DNA from: CAYYWV01 sp964475385
GTDB taxonomy: Bacteria > Pseudomonadota > Alphaproteobacteria > JAAXGF01
Length of the DNA stretch: 18,202 bases
Assembly: GCA_964475385.1 (NCBI GenBank)
Contig: CAYYWV010000056.1
Coordinates: 1-18,202, forward strand
Direction of reading: 5' to 3'
Shown: piece by piece, positions 1-5,942 of the stretch
How the letters are laid out: each line of letters starts with the position of its first letter
Numbering within the stretch: the stretch's first letter is position 1
Notes under the pieces: model-generated
Database searches by the model: none
Told to the model about the DNA's origin: nothing
The model's input: only the letters and a program-made list of their open reading frames with translations
Made by a program: the position numbers and the translations under genes

Positions 1-944
1 TGACCGCGAGCGTCGCCGCCGAGGCCTGGAAGCTGATCGAGGAGGTCGAGGCGCTGGGCGGCATGACCCGGGCGATCGAGGCCGGGATGCCCAAGCTGCG
101 CATCGAGGAGAGCGCCGCCCGCCGCCAGGCGCGCATCGACCGCGGCGAGGAGGTGATCGTCGGCGTCAACCGCTATCGCGCCGACGAGGACGCGCCGATC
201 CCGCCGCTGCGCAACATCGACAACCGGGCCGTGCGCGAAGCCCAGCGGGCGCGGCTCGAAAAGCTGCGCGCAAGCCGCGACCGCGCGGCCTGCGAGTCGG
301 CGCTCGCGGCGCTCACCGAAGCCGCGCGCTCGGGCGAGGGCAACCTGCTCGCGCTCAGCATCGAGGCGATGCGGGCGCGGGCCACGCTGGGCGAGGTCTC
401 GGCCGCGCTCGAACGCGCCTTCGGGCGTTACCGGCCCGAATCGCGCACCGTCTCGGGCGTCTACGGCGCGGCGCTCGCCGACGACGAGGACTTTCGCCGG
501 GTTCGCGCCGAGATCGCCGCCTTCGCCGCCGAGGAAGGGCGGCGGCCGCGGATGCTGGTGGTCAAGCTCGGCCAGGACGGCCACGACCGGGGCGCCAAGG
601 TGATCGCCTCGGCCTTCGCCGACATCGGCTTCGACGTCGATCTCGGCCCTCTGTTCCAGACCCCCGACGAGGCCGCCCGCCAGGCGATCGAGAACGACGT
701 CCATGTGGTCGGGGTCTCGACCCAGGCCGGCGCCCACCGCAATCTGGTGCCCGACCTCGTCGCCGCGCTGCGCGCCGCCGGCGGCGACGACATCCTGGTG
801 GTTTGCGGCGGCGTCATTCCGCCCCAGGACTACGACGCGCTCCGCGCCGCGGGCGTGGCCGCCATCTTCGGGCCGGGCACCCATATTCCGGCGGCGGCGG
901 GCGAGATCCTGCGCATCCTCGCCAAGCGCCGCGCGGCGGCTTAG
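1..944 (+). CDS. scpA: Methylmalonyl-CoA mutase, large subunit, C-terminal part (5' end outside window)
   Basis: This enzyme interconverts methylmalonyl-CoA and succinyl-CoA using adenosylcobalamin. The frame is open from base 3, before the first internal ATG at 63, so the gene enters from outside the window and only about 313 C-terminal residues are seen. The visible part holds the end of the substrate-binding TIM-barrel region, a linker, and the B12-binding Rossmann domain from about base 540. That domain carries the cobalamin motif DGHDRG (bases 576-593), whose His (582-584) is the lower cobalt ligand in this family. Further conserved stretches are GVSTQAG, VVCGGVIPPQDY and FGPGTHIP. The gene ends in TAG at 942-944, only 5 bp before the stop of the opposing gene. 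Its chaperone meaB lies 2.9 kb downstream on the same strand, separated by an opposite-strand cassette. The family assignment is secure; the subunit naming (scpA/mcmA/mutB) follows convention. Confidence 0.96.
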   Translation, partial: TASVAAEAWKLIEEVEALGGMTRAIEAGMPKLRIEESAARRQARIDRGEEVIVGVNRYRADEDAPIPPLRNIDNRAVREAQRARLEKLRASRDRAACESALAALTEAARSGEGNLLALSIEAMRARATLGEVSAALERAFGRYRPESRTVSGVYGAALADDEDFRRVRAEIAAFAAEEGRRPRMLVVKLGQDGHDRGAKVIASAFADIGFDVDLGPLFQTPDEAARQAIENDVHVVGVSTQAGAHRNLVPDLVAALRAAGGDDILVVCGGVIPPQDYDALRAAGVAAIFGPGTHIPAAAGEILRILAKRRAAA

Positions 945-945
945 G

Positions 946-957
946 CCGCTTAAGCGG
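946..957. repeat. 12-bp perfect palindrome at a convergent gene junction
   Basis: CCGCTTAAGCGG reads identically on both strands. It begins 2 bp after the mutase stop codon and contains the stop codon (TAA on the minus strand) of the nucleotidyltransferase gene. As RNA it gives a 4-bp GC stem with a UUAA loop, extendable by a G-U pair. In the mutase transcript it is followed by a pyrimidine-rich stretch (GGGTTTCTCCTTTCCC), so it could help end that transcript. No uridine run follows on the other strand. A shared 3'-end hairpin is possible, but the stem is short. Confidence 0.4.
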
Positions 958-2044
958 TCCGGGTTTCTCCTTTCCCTCCGCGTCCGGCGAGCCGCATCGT
1001 CGCCTTGCGGCTCAGATGCGCCGCAAGAAGAGGCGGCGGCATGCGCAGCCAGTGCGCGCGGACATAAAGCGCGAACCGGGCCGCCGCCGCGGCGCGGGTT
1101 TCGGCGCCGGGCTTCTCGGGCAAGAGCGCCAAGGGCGTCAGCCGATCCATCAGCGCGCGGACGGGCGCGGGCGGGGCGAAGGCGGCGGCCGCGGCGACCG
1201 TTTCGGCCGGGACCGGGGTCGCAAGCAGCTTGCGGCAGAATCTCAGCGCGTAGTAAAGCGGCCGGCCGAGGTCGAGGCGTTCGGCGCGCGCCGTCAGCGC
1301 CTTCCAGAACGCGTCGTCGCGTCCGAAGTCGCGGAGCATCGCGTCGATATCGGCGAGATCGCGCAGCGCAAAGGCGATCTCGCCGTCGTGGAACAGATGG
1401 GCCGCGGCGTGCAGCGCCATGTCGGCGGGCGCGAGCACCCGGAAGGGCGAGCCCGCCAGCGGCCGCGCGGCCGCGAGCAACGCCTCGGGGTCGGGTTTGA
1501 GCCGGCTGGTCGGCGGCAGGATGGCGTGGTGCGCGTCGACCACCGTTTTGCGCTCGCGGTGGCGGAGCGGCGGCAACTCGTGCATCCACCGCCGGTAGTA
1601 GCGCTGATCGTAAGGATGGCGCTTGGCGGGCTCCCAGCCGTGGCGGCGGAGCGCGGCCTCGACCGCATCGATGCGCGCCCGCGGCAGCAGGATATCGACG
1701 TCGCTCACCAACCGGCCCTCGGCGAGCGGGAGCGCGGCGGCGACATAGGCCGCGCCCTTGAGCAGCACCACCGGCGCGTCGATTCCGGCGAGCGCGCGGG
1801 CGATGCGGTTCATCTCCCAGCGCAGCATCCGGCGGTGGTCGGCGGCGACCATCCGCGCGCCCGCGAGGTTCGCCCGGACCCGCGCGGGAAAGGCGTCGAA
1901 CACGCCGGCGCGCCGCGCGAGCGCGTCGATCCGGGCGACGAGGCGGGTCCGCCGCGCTTGACGTAAAAGCGTATCCCAACCGGCGAGATCGAGCCCGGCG
2001 AGCGTCTCGGGTCGGGACAGCGCGGCGAGCAGCGGATCGCTCAT
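950..2044 (-). CDS. Nucleotidyltransferase-fold family protein (NTP_transf_5-like), HPr-rel-A-type cassette
   Basis: The 364-residue protein has the look of the NTP_transf_5 (PF14907) nucleotidyltransferase family found beside lasso-peptide and HPr-kinase-like genes. Visible signs are LLKGAAYV (residues 94-101), the metal-binding pair SDVDIL (Asp115, Asp117) and a candidate third carboxylate in VVDAHH (Asp170), followed by an Ala/His-rich helical C-terminal half. The catalytic set therefore looks intact. The ATG at 2044 was chosen because it overlaps the kinase stop as ATGA; the frame stays open far upstream, but only as antisense of the kinase and PqqD genes. It is the last gene of a four-gene minus-strand set. 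The substrate is unknown. By analogy with paeninodin-type clusters it may transfer a nucleotidyl group to, or further elaborate, a peptide phosphorylated by the neighbouring kinase; that is inference. Confidence 0.85.
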   Translation of the reverse strand: MSDPLLAALSRPETLAGLDLAGWDTLLRQARRTRLVARIDALARRAGVFDAFPARVRANLAGARMVAADHRRMLRWEMNRIARALAGIDAPVVLLKGAAYVAAALPLAEGRLVSDVDILLPRARIDAVEAALRRHGWEPAKRHPYDQRYYRRWMHELPPLRHRERKTVVDAHHAILPPTSRLKPDPEALLAAARPLAGSPFRVLAPADMALHAAAHLFHDGEIAFALRDLADIDAMLRDFGRDDAFWKALTARAERLDLGRPLYYALRFCRKLLATPVPAETVAAAAAFAPPAPVRALMDRLTPLALLPEKPGAETRAAAAARFALYVRAHWLRMPPPLLAAHLSRKATMRLAGRGGKGETRTA

Positions 2045-2952
2045 CGCCCGTCCCCCCCGGCCAGTCCTTCGAGCGCCGCGACCGCGTCGTCGAGCCCGGC
2101 GTAGGTCAGCTCGACGCAAACGCAGGCGTCGACCATGCGGCACACCGCCTCGAACCCGGCTGCGCCGTGGAAGTGATAGTTGAACGCGTTGTCGGCGAGC
2201 CGGAAGAACGCGCGTCCCTTGGAAACCGGAGCGAGCGCGGCCTGCGCTTCCGGCTTTCGATTGGGAAAAACGATCCACCCGAGCTCCGCCGGTTCGTCGA
2301 CGCGGGCCACGCTCTGCGCGGGCGGGCGCATAAGCGCGACCCGGCCCTTGTGGGTGTCGGGCGCAACCGGGCCGAACACCGCGTCGGGGGCGAAGCGGCG
2401 AATGCGCTCGATCGAATCGTTCTTGAGCGAGATCGGCCGCGCGATCGGCCACAGCCGGCCGTCGGCGGGCGAGATCACCGCGAACTCGTCCGAAAACAGC
2501 CGCCAGCCGCGCGCGACCAGCGCCGCGCACAGAGTCGATTTGCCGGCTCCAGGCGGTCCCGCCAGGATCAGCGCGCGGCCCTCGCGCTCGACCACCGCGG
2601 CGTGGATCAAGAGGTGCTGATGGGCGAAGGTGTAGATGCACCAATTGATCGCCCATTCCAGCATCGGCAGCGCGATGCCGCGCGCGACCGGCGCGAAACG
2701 GCGTTCGCCGTCGATCAGGAAACCGACCCGTCCGCGGAGCATCCGCCGCGCGGCGATGTCGAAATCGGCGAGGCCGTCGCCGTCGATGGGAAAGTCGGCG
2801 TAGAGCAGATGCAACGGCGCGGCGAGCTCGGGAAGGGGCAGACGCAGGCGGGTCACGAAAGGCCCGGTGCGAATCGCGATCCCCTCGCCCGCAAGCCGAC
2901 GGGCGAACGTCTCGGGCGACAGCCTGCCGACGGTGGCGCGCGTCGCGCTCAC
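2041..2952 (-). CDS. HprK-related kinase A (HPr-rel-A system)
   Basis: This 303-residue protein resembles the C-terminal kinase domain of HPr kinase/phosphorylase. It has a P-loop GPPGAGKST (132-140), a preceding LLIHAAVV with His117 where true HprK has its catalytic-loop His, and LFSDEFAVI (152-160) matching the HprK ADD region. It lacks the classic N-terminal HprK domain, having instead about 110 residues of its own kind. A late NYHFHG (258-263) is also present. The start is GTG at 2952, overlapping the PqqD stop as GTGA. No HPr or EII gene is nearby, so the target is unlikely to be PTS HPr. Homologous kinases in lasso-peptide clusters phosphorylate a peptide serine, so the short peptide at 3386-3610 is the natural candidate substrate (inference). 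NCBI annotation names such proteins HprK-related kinase A. Confidence 0.87.
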   Translation of the reverse strand: MSATRATVGRLSPETFARRLAGEGIAIRTGPFVTRLRLPLPELAAPLHLLYADFPIDGDGLADFDIAARRMLRGRVGFLIDGERRFAPVARGIALPMLEWAINWCIYTFAHQHLLIHAAVVEREGRALILAGPPGAGKSTLCAALVARGWRLFSDEFAVISPADGRLWPIARPISLKNDSIERIRRFAPDAVFGPVAPDTHKGRVALMRPPAQSVARVDEPAELGWIVFPNRKPEAQAALAPVSKGRAFFRLADNAFNYHFHGAAGFEAVCRMVDACVCVELTYAGLDDAVAALEGLAGGDGR

Positions 2953-3311
2953 GAGACCGCCGCGTCCGGCGCGCTCGGGTCGGCGAGGCCCTGGCGGTCG
3001 AACTCGGCGAGCGCCGCGTCGAGCCGCTCGGCCAGCGCCATCGCGTCGTCGAGATCGAAGCGCCCGGCCAATCGTTCGGCGAGCGTCTCGCGCGAGGCGG
3101 GCGCGCGCTCGATCTCTTCGAGGACCGCCGCGGAAAAGCTGTCGAGCAGATGGGTTTGGCCGGAAAAGGCGTTGAAAACGACAACCCCGTCGTCGAAAGC
3201 GCGCCAGCTCAACCGGACGCCGTCGGGAAGCCGCCAGACGATGTCCTCCGGCCGCGAGTGCTCGTTGCGCGGTGGCTGGGCGTCGCTATCGCATTCGTGG
3301 CGGTCGGTCAC
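2949..3311 (-). CDS. PqqD-family peptide chaperone, HPr-rel-A type
   Basis: PqqD-like proteins bind leader peptides and present them to modifying enzymes. The 120-residue product has the family core after a polar N-terminal extension: VWRLPDGVRLSWRAFDDGVVVFN (25-47, quoted in part by its VWRLPDG and VVVFN ends), then SGQTHLLDSFSAAVLEEI (50-67), and a C-terminal acidic helical part. Both the HLLDSFSAAVL segment and the LAxRF-DLDD region fit the fold. The start is GTG at 3311, with no clear Shine-Dalgarno sequence; no better start lies downstream. The gene is followed with a 4-bp overlap by the HPr-like kinase and preceded by 74 bp and the short peptide gene. The combination suggests it delivers that peptide to the kinase or nucleotidyltransferase. 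It is not part of a PQQ cluster: no pqqA, pqqB, pqqC or pqqE is present. Confidence 0.8.
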   Translation of the reverse strand: MTDRHECDSDAQPPRNEHSRPEDIVWRLPDGVRLSWRAFDDGVVVFNAFSGQTHLLDSFSAAVLEEIERAPASRETLAERLAGRFDLDDAMALAERLDAALAEFDRQGLADPSAPDAAVS

Positions 3312-3385
3312 GCTTGTTCGGCCGCGGAGCGGGGCGGATGTCCTCGCGACGTTGCGGTTCGCGCCGAAGGGGCTGCGTCCGGGGG

Positions 3386-3610
3386 CTAATCGTCGTCGTC
3401 GTCTTCTTCGGCGCCTCCGTATCCGGGCATCATCGACATGCCTGCGGATTCGGCCCGGGCCGGCCCGCTCTTCAACGTCAGGATAACAGGGGAAGCCGCG
3501 AGCGCCGCCTTGAGCACGCGTCGCCGCGCCGCGTGCGCATCCGCTGCGCGCTTGTCCCCCCGTTCGTCGGGCGCGCCGCTTTCGCGGTCGGCCTGCATGC
3601 GCGCGTTCAT
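3386..3610 (-). CDS. Small Tat-signal-like peptide with poly-Asp tail; candidate substrate of the cassette
   Basis: I do not recognise a named family. The 74-residue product from ATG 3610 has a charged N-terminus. It then has ARRRVLKAAL (28-37), close to the Tat consensus (S/T)RRxFLK, a hydrophobic ASPVILTL stretch (39-46), a Lys just after it (47), and an A-R-A site (51-53). Cleavage there would leave about 21 residues: two Ser (55 and 59), three Met, MPGYGG, then EE and five Asp before TAG. A GTG at 3634 would add eight residues. The ATG was preferred because GGGGGAC precedes it, though that spacing is very short. The gene heads the kinase/PqqD/nucleotidyltransferase set, 74 bp before it, so it may encode the modified peptide. 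Alternatives are a small exported protein unrelated to the enzymes, or a non-coding frame; the Tat-like order argues against the latter. Confidence 0.6.
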   Translation of the reverse strand: MNARMQADRESGAPDERGDKRAADAHAARRRVLKAALAASPVILTLKSGPARAESAGMSMMPGYGGAEEDDDDD

Positions 3611-3878
3611 GTCCCCCACAGGTGACTCCAGCACTAAGAATGCGAGTAAGAAAAGCGATCCTTACCGCATTACGATAGCATCGAATGGTCCCGATGGCCA
3701 GCGACAGTATTCCTTAACGGCGGAATGGTTTTTTGCATAAGGTATTATGGTTAATAGGGTTTCTTTATCGTTCTGGATTTGCTTCGCGCGCCGCCCGCCG
3801 CGGCGTTCGCCCTCGGTTTCGGGCCGGTTGCGGTTTCCGGTTGTCGTATGCCGCCGCCATTGTACCGTAAGGCCATGA
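3611..3878. promoter_or_regulatory. AT-rich divergent intergenic region between the peptide cassette and meaB
   Basis: This 268-bp stretch is visibly richer in A and T than anything around it, above all at 3640-3780. It separates two divergently oriented genes, so promoters for both should lie here. On the minus strand CATAAT (3744-3749) is a one-mismatch -10 box. On the plus strand TATTAT (3743-3748) is likewise close. Neither has a convincing -35 partner at 16-18 bp. The minus-strand candidate would give a long leader before the peptide gene. No open frame here looks like a real protein. Confidence 0.45.
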
Positions 3879-4931
3879 ATGCGCATGACTCTCGATGCGG
3901 CCGCTGACGCCGTGAGCCGGGATGCCGAAACCCCGGCCCGGCTCGCCCGCGCCGTCACGGGCGGCGATCGCCGCGCGCTCGCCCGCGCGATCACGCTGAT
4001 CGAATCGACCCGACCCGACCACGCGCGCAAGGCCGAGGCGCTGCTCGCCGCGCTCCTGCCCGAGAGCGGCCGCGCAATGCGGCTCGGCGTTTCGGGCGCG
4101 CCGGGCGTGGGCAAGTCGACCTTCATCGAGGCGCTCGGCCTGCACCTTGTCGAGCGCGGCCACCGCGTCGCGGTGCTCGCGGTCGACCCTTCGAGCCCGC
4201 GCGGCGGCGGCGCGCTTCTCGGCGACAAGACCCGGATGGCCGAACTCGCCCGCCGGCCCGAGGCTTTCGTGCGGCCGTCGCCCGCGGCCGGAACCTTGGG
4301 CGGGGTGGCGCGGCGCACCCGCGAGGCGATGCTCGCCTGCGAGGCGGCGGGCTTCGACGTCGCCATCGTCGAGACCGTCGGCGTCGGCCAGTCCGAGACC
4401 GCGGTCGCCGACATGGTCGACATGTTCCTGCTTTTGCTCGCGCCGGGGGCGGGCGACGAGCTCCAGGGGCTCAAGCGCGGGATCGTCGAGCTCGCCGATC
4501 TGATCGTGGTCAACAAGGCCGACGGCGACCTCAAGGACGCCGCCCGCCGGGTCGAGGCCGACTACCGCGCGGCCCTTGGCCTTCTGCGAGGCCGCAACGC
4601 GCTGTGGACGCCCCGGGTGCTGAGCTGCTCGGCGCGCCACGGCGAGGGGATCGGCGCGGTCTGGGAAGCGGTCTGCGCCTATCGCGCCGCGCTTGAGCCG
4701 GCGGGAGAGATCGCGCGCCGCCGCGCCGAGCAGGCGCGCGCCTGGATGTGGAGCGAGATCGACGCCGGGCTCAGGGCGGCCTTCCGCGCCCACGATGCGG
4801 TCGCCGCCCAGGCCGCGGCGCTCGAAGAGGCGGTCGGACAAGGGACCGTAACGCCGCACGCGGCGGCGCGCCGCCTGCTCGCCGCCTTTCTCGGCAGGGA
4901 CGAGGCGGAAGAGGGCGCGGATTCGACTTGA
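3879..4931 (+). CDS. meaB: MeaB/ArgK-type GTPase, methylmalonyl-CoA mutase chaperone
   Basis: MeaB is a SIMIBI-class GTPase that gates cobalamin loading and protects methylmalonyl-CoA mutase from inactivation. The 350-residue protein has the full motif set: P-loop GAPGVGKST (73-81), VAVLAVDPSSPRGGGALLGDKTRM (97-120, key Asp103), RPSPAAGTLGG (132-142), ETVGVGQSE (165-173), LAPGAGDELQGLKRG (187-201) and base-recognition NKAD (212-215). The length fits the family. The ATG at 3879 lies 7 bp after AAGG; an in-frame ATG at 3885 is nearly as good. In many bacteria meaB directly follows the mutase gene; here an opposite-strand cassette of about 2.7 kb lies between them. Its stop codon is embedded in the -35 box of the rpmB promoter. 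Confidence 0.96.
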   Translation: MRMTLDAAADAVSRDAETPARLARAVTGGDRRALARAITLIESTRPDHARKAEALLAALLPESGRAMRLGVSGAPGVGKSTFIEALGLHLVERGHRVAVLAVDPSSPRGGGALLGDKTRMAELARRPEAFVRPSPAAGTLGGVARRTREAMLACEAAGFDVAIVETVGVGQSETAVADMVDMFLLLLAPGAGDELQGLKRGIVELADLIVVNKADGDLKDAARRVEADYRAALGLLRGRNALWTPRVLSCSARHGEGIGAVWEAVCAYRAALEPAGEIARRRAEQARAWMWSEIDAGLRAAFRAHDAVAAQAAALEEAVGQGTVTPHAAARRLLAAFLGRDEAEEGADST

Positions 4932-4956
4932 CGGCGCGCCGTCCGCCGCCTACACA
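4928..4956 (+). promoter_or_regulatory. Candidate housekeeping-sigma promoter of rpmB
   Basis: TTGACG (4928-4933) and TACACA (4951-4956) are separated by exactly 17 bp. Both are close to the sigma-70 consensus as used in alphaproteobacteria (TTGACG is a common -35 form). The -35 box overlaps the meaB stop codon. Transcription from about 4963 would give a leader of roughly 70 nt before rpmB. Confidence 0.65.
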
Positions 4957-4996
4957 TTCGGCCCTGCGCGCGTCCGAGCGCGGTTTTTCGCGAGAC

Positions 4997-5018
4997 CCCG
5001 AACGACACCCGAACGACA
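4997..5018 (+). repeat. Tandem 11-bp direct repeat in the rpmB leader
   Basis: CCCGAACGACA occurs twice without a gap (4997-5007 and 5008-5018), ending 3 bp before the GGACGG-type ribosome-binding region of rpmB. It lies downstream of the predicted promoter, hence inside the leader RNA. It may be a chance duplication or a binding site; nothing else in the window repeats it. Confidence 0.7.
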
Positions 5019-5031
5019 GAGGACGGAACCG

Positions 5032-5322
5032 ATGGCCCGACGCTGCGAGCTCACCGGAAAGGGCGTGCTCACCGGCAACAACGTCAGCCACGCCCATAAC
5101 AAGACCCGGCGCCGGTTCCTGCCCAACCTGCAACGGATGTCGCTGATGAGCGAGACGCTCGGCAAGACCGTGCGCCTGCGGCTGACTCCTTACGCGCTGC
5201 GCAACGTCGACCGCTGCGGCGGCCTCGACGCCTATCTTCTGGCGACCAAGGACGACAAGCTCTCGCTCGAGGCGCGCCGGCTCAAGCGGCGGATTCGGAA
5301 GGCGCGGCAGGCGGCGGGCTGA
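5032..5322 (+). CDS. rpmB: 50S ribosomal protein L28
   Basis: L28 is a small basic protein of the large ribosomal subunit. The 96-residue product carries the family hallmarks: MARRCELTGKGVLTGNNVSHAHNKTRRRFLPNL at the N-terminus (CELTGKG at 5-11 and VSHAHNKTRRRFLPN at 18-32), then LRLTPYALRNVDRCGGLDAYL and a Lys/Arg-rich C-terminal helix. The ATG at 5032 follows AGAGGACGG at a good distance. A strong promoter-like sequence ends 75 bp upstream and a weak hairpin with a T run follows, so it may be a single-gene transcript that partly reads into the transporter gene. In several alphaproteobacteria rpmB is found near cobS/cobT, as it is here. Confidence 0.98.
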   Translation: MARRCELTGKGVLTGNNVSHAHNKTRRRFLPNLQRMSLMSETLGKTVRLRLTPYALRNVDRCGGLDAYLLATKDDKLSLEARRLKRRIRKARQAAG

Positions 5323-5331
5323 GCCCCTAGG

Positions 5332-5356
5332 GCCGCGCGCCGGCTTCTCTGTTTTT
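5332..5356 (+). terminator. Possible weak intrinsic terminator after rpmB
   Basis: GCCG (5332-5335) and CGGC (5341-5344) enclose a 5-nt CGCGC loop; two G-U pairs could lengthen the stem. It is followed by TTCTCTGTTTTT. The stem is short, so termination would be partial at best. The start of the next gene lies 28 bp further on. Confidence 0.35.
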
Positions 5357-5384
5357 AAAGGCTTTTTTGGGCGAGGGTTCCGCC

Positions 5385-5930
5385 ATGCGGCCCGTCACAC
5401 GGCTCTGGGTGCCGATCACGGCCATGGTCATGGTCGTCGTCGCCTCCAACCTCGCGGTCCAGTTCCCGATCAACGACTGGCTGACCTGGGGCGCGTTCAC
5501 CTATCCTTTCGCTTTCCTGGTCACCGACCTCAGCAACCGCTCCTTCGGGCCGGCGCGGGCGCGACGGGTGGTCTATGCGGGCTTCGCGATCGGCGTCGCG
5601 GGCTCGGTCGCGGTGGCGGGCTGGCGGATCGGGCTCGCCTCGGGCGCGGCCTTCCTCGCCGGGCAGCTTCTCGACGTCTGGGTTTTCGACCGGCTGCGCC
5701 GCGGCCGTTGGTGGCGGGCGCCGTTGGTCTCGTCGGCCATCGCCTCGGCGCTCGATACCGCGCTGTTCTTCTCGCTCGCCTTCGCCGCCACGGGGCTGCC
5801 TTGGGCGAGCTGGGCGGCGGGCGACTATGGGGTCAAGATCGCGATGGCGCTCACCCTTCTCGGCCCCTATCGCGGGCTGATGGGGTTGTTCGCCCCTCAG
5901 CTTCTGCGCCCCGACCGCAACGCGGCCTGA
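5385..5930 (+). CDS. Queuosine precursor transporter family (YhhQ/VUT) inner-membrane protein
   Basis: YhhQ-family proteins import queuine precursors such as preQ0/preQ1 for tRNA queuosine synthesis. The 181-residue product has about six hydrophobic segments. It also has the family signature around residues 31-65: WLTWGAFTYPFAFLVTDLSNR, then FGPARARRVVYAGF. Further conserved parts are FLAGQLLDVWVFDRLRR and SSAIASALDTALFFSLAF, the latter with a membrane-buried Asp. The ATG at 5385 was chosen over an earlier TTG at 5367 because GAGGG sits 7 bp before the ATG. It follows rpmB by 62 bp and converges on cobT with 12 bp between stops. The family assignment is good; the actual substrate in this organism is inferred from family knowledge. 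Confidence 0.88.
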   Translation: MRPVTRLWVPITAMVMVVVASNLAVQFPINDWLTWGAFTYPFAFLVTDLSNRSFGPARARRVVYAGFAIGVAGSVAVAGWRIGLASGAAFLAGQLLDVWVFDRLRRGRWWRAPLVSSAIASALDTALFFSLAFAATGLPWASWAAGDYGVKIAMALTLLGPYRGLMGLFAPQLLRPDRNAA

Positions 5931-5942
5931 AGGCCTCGGGCG

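Noticed and set aside
2045..3184. N-terminal extension of the nucleotidyltransferase frame across the kinase and PqqD genes
   Set aside because: The extension is Arg/Ala-rich shadow sequence in another frame of two well-supported genes. The ATGA overlap at 2041-2044 sets the start.
5924..5935. GGCCT-GA-AGGCC at the transporter/cobT convergence as a bidirectional terminator
   Set aside because: The 2-nt loop is too small for a stable hairpin and no T run follows.
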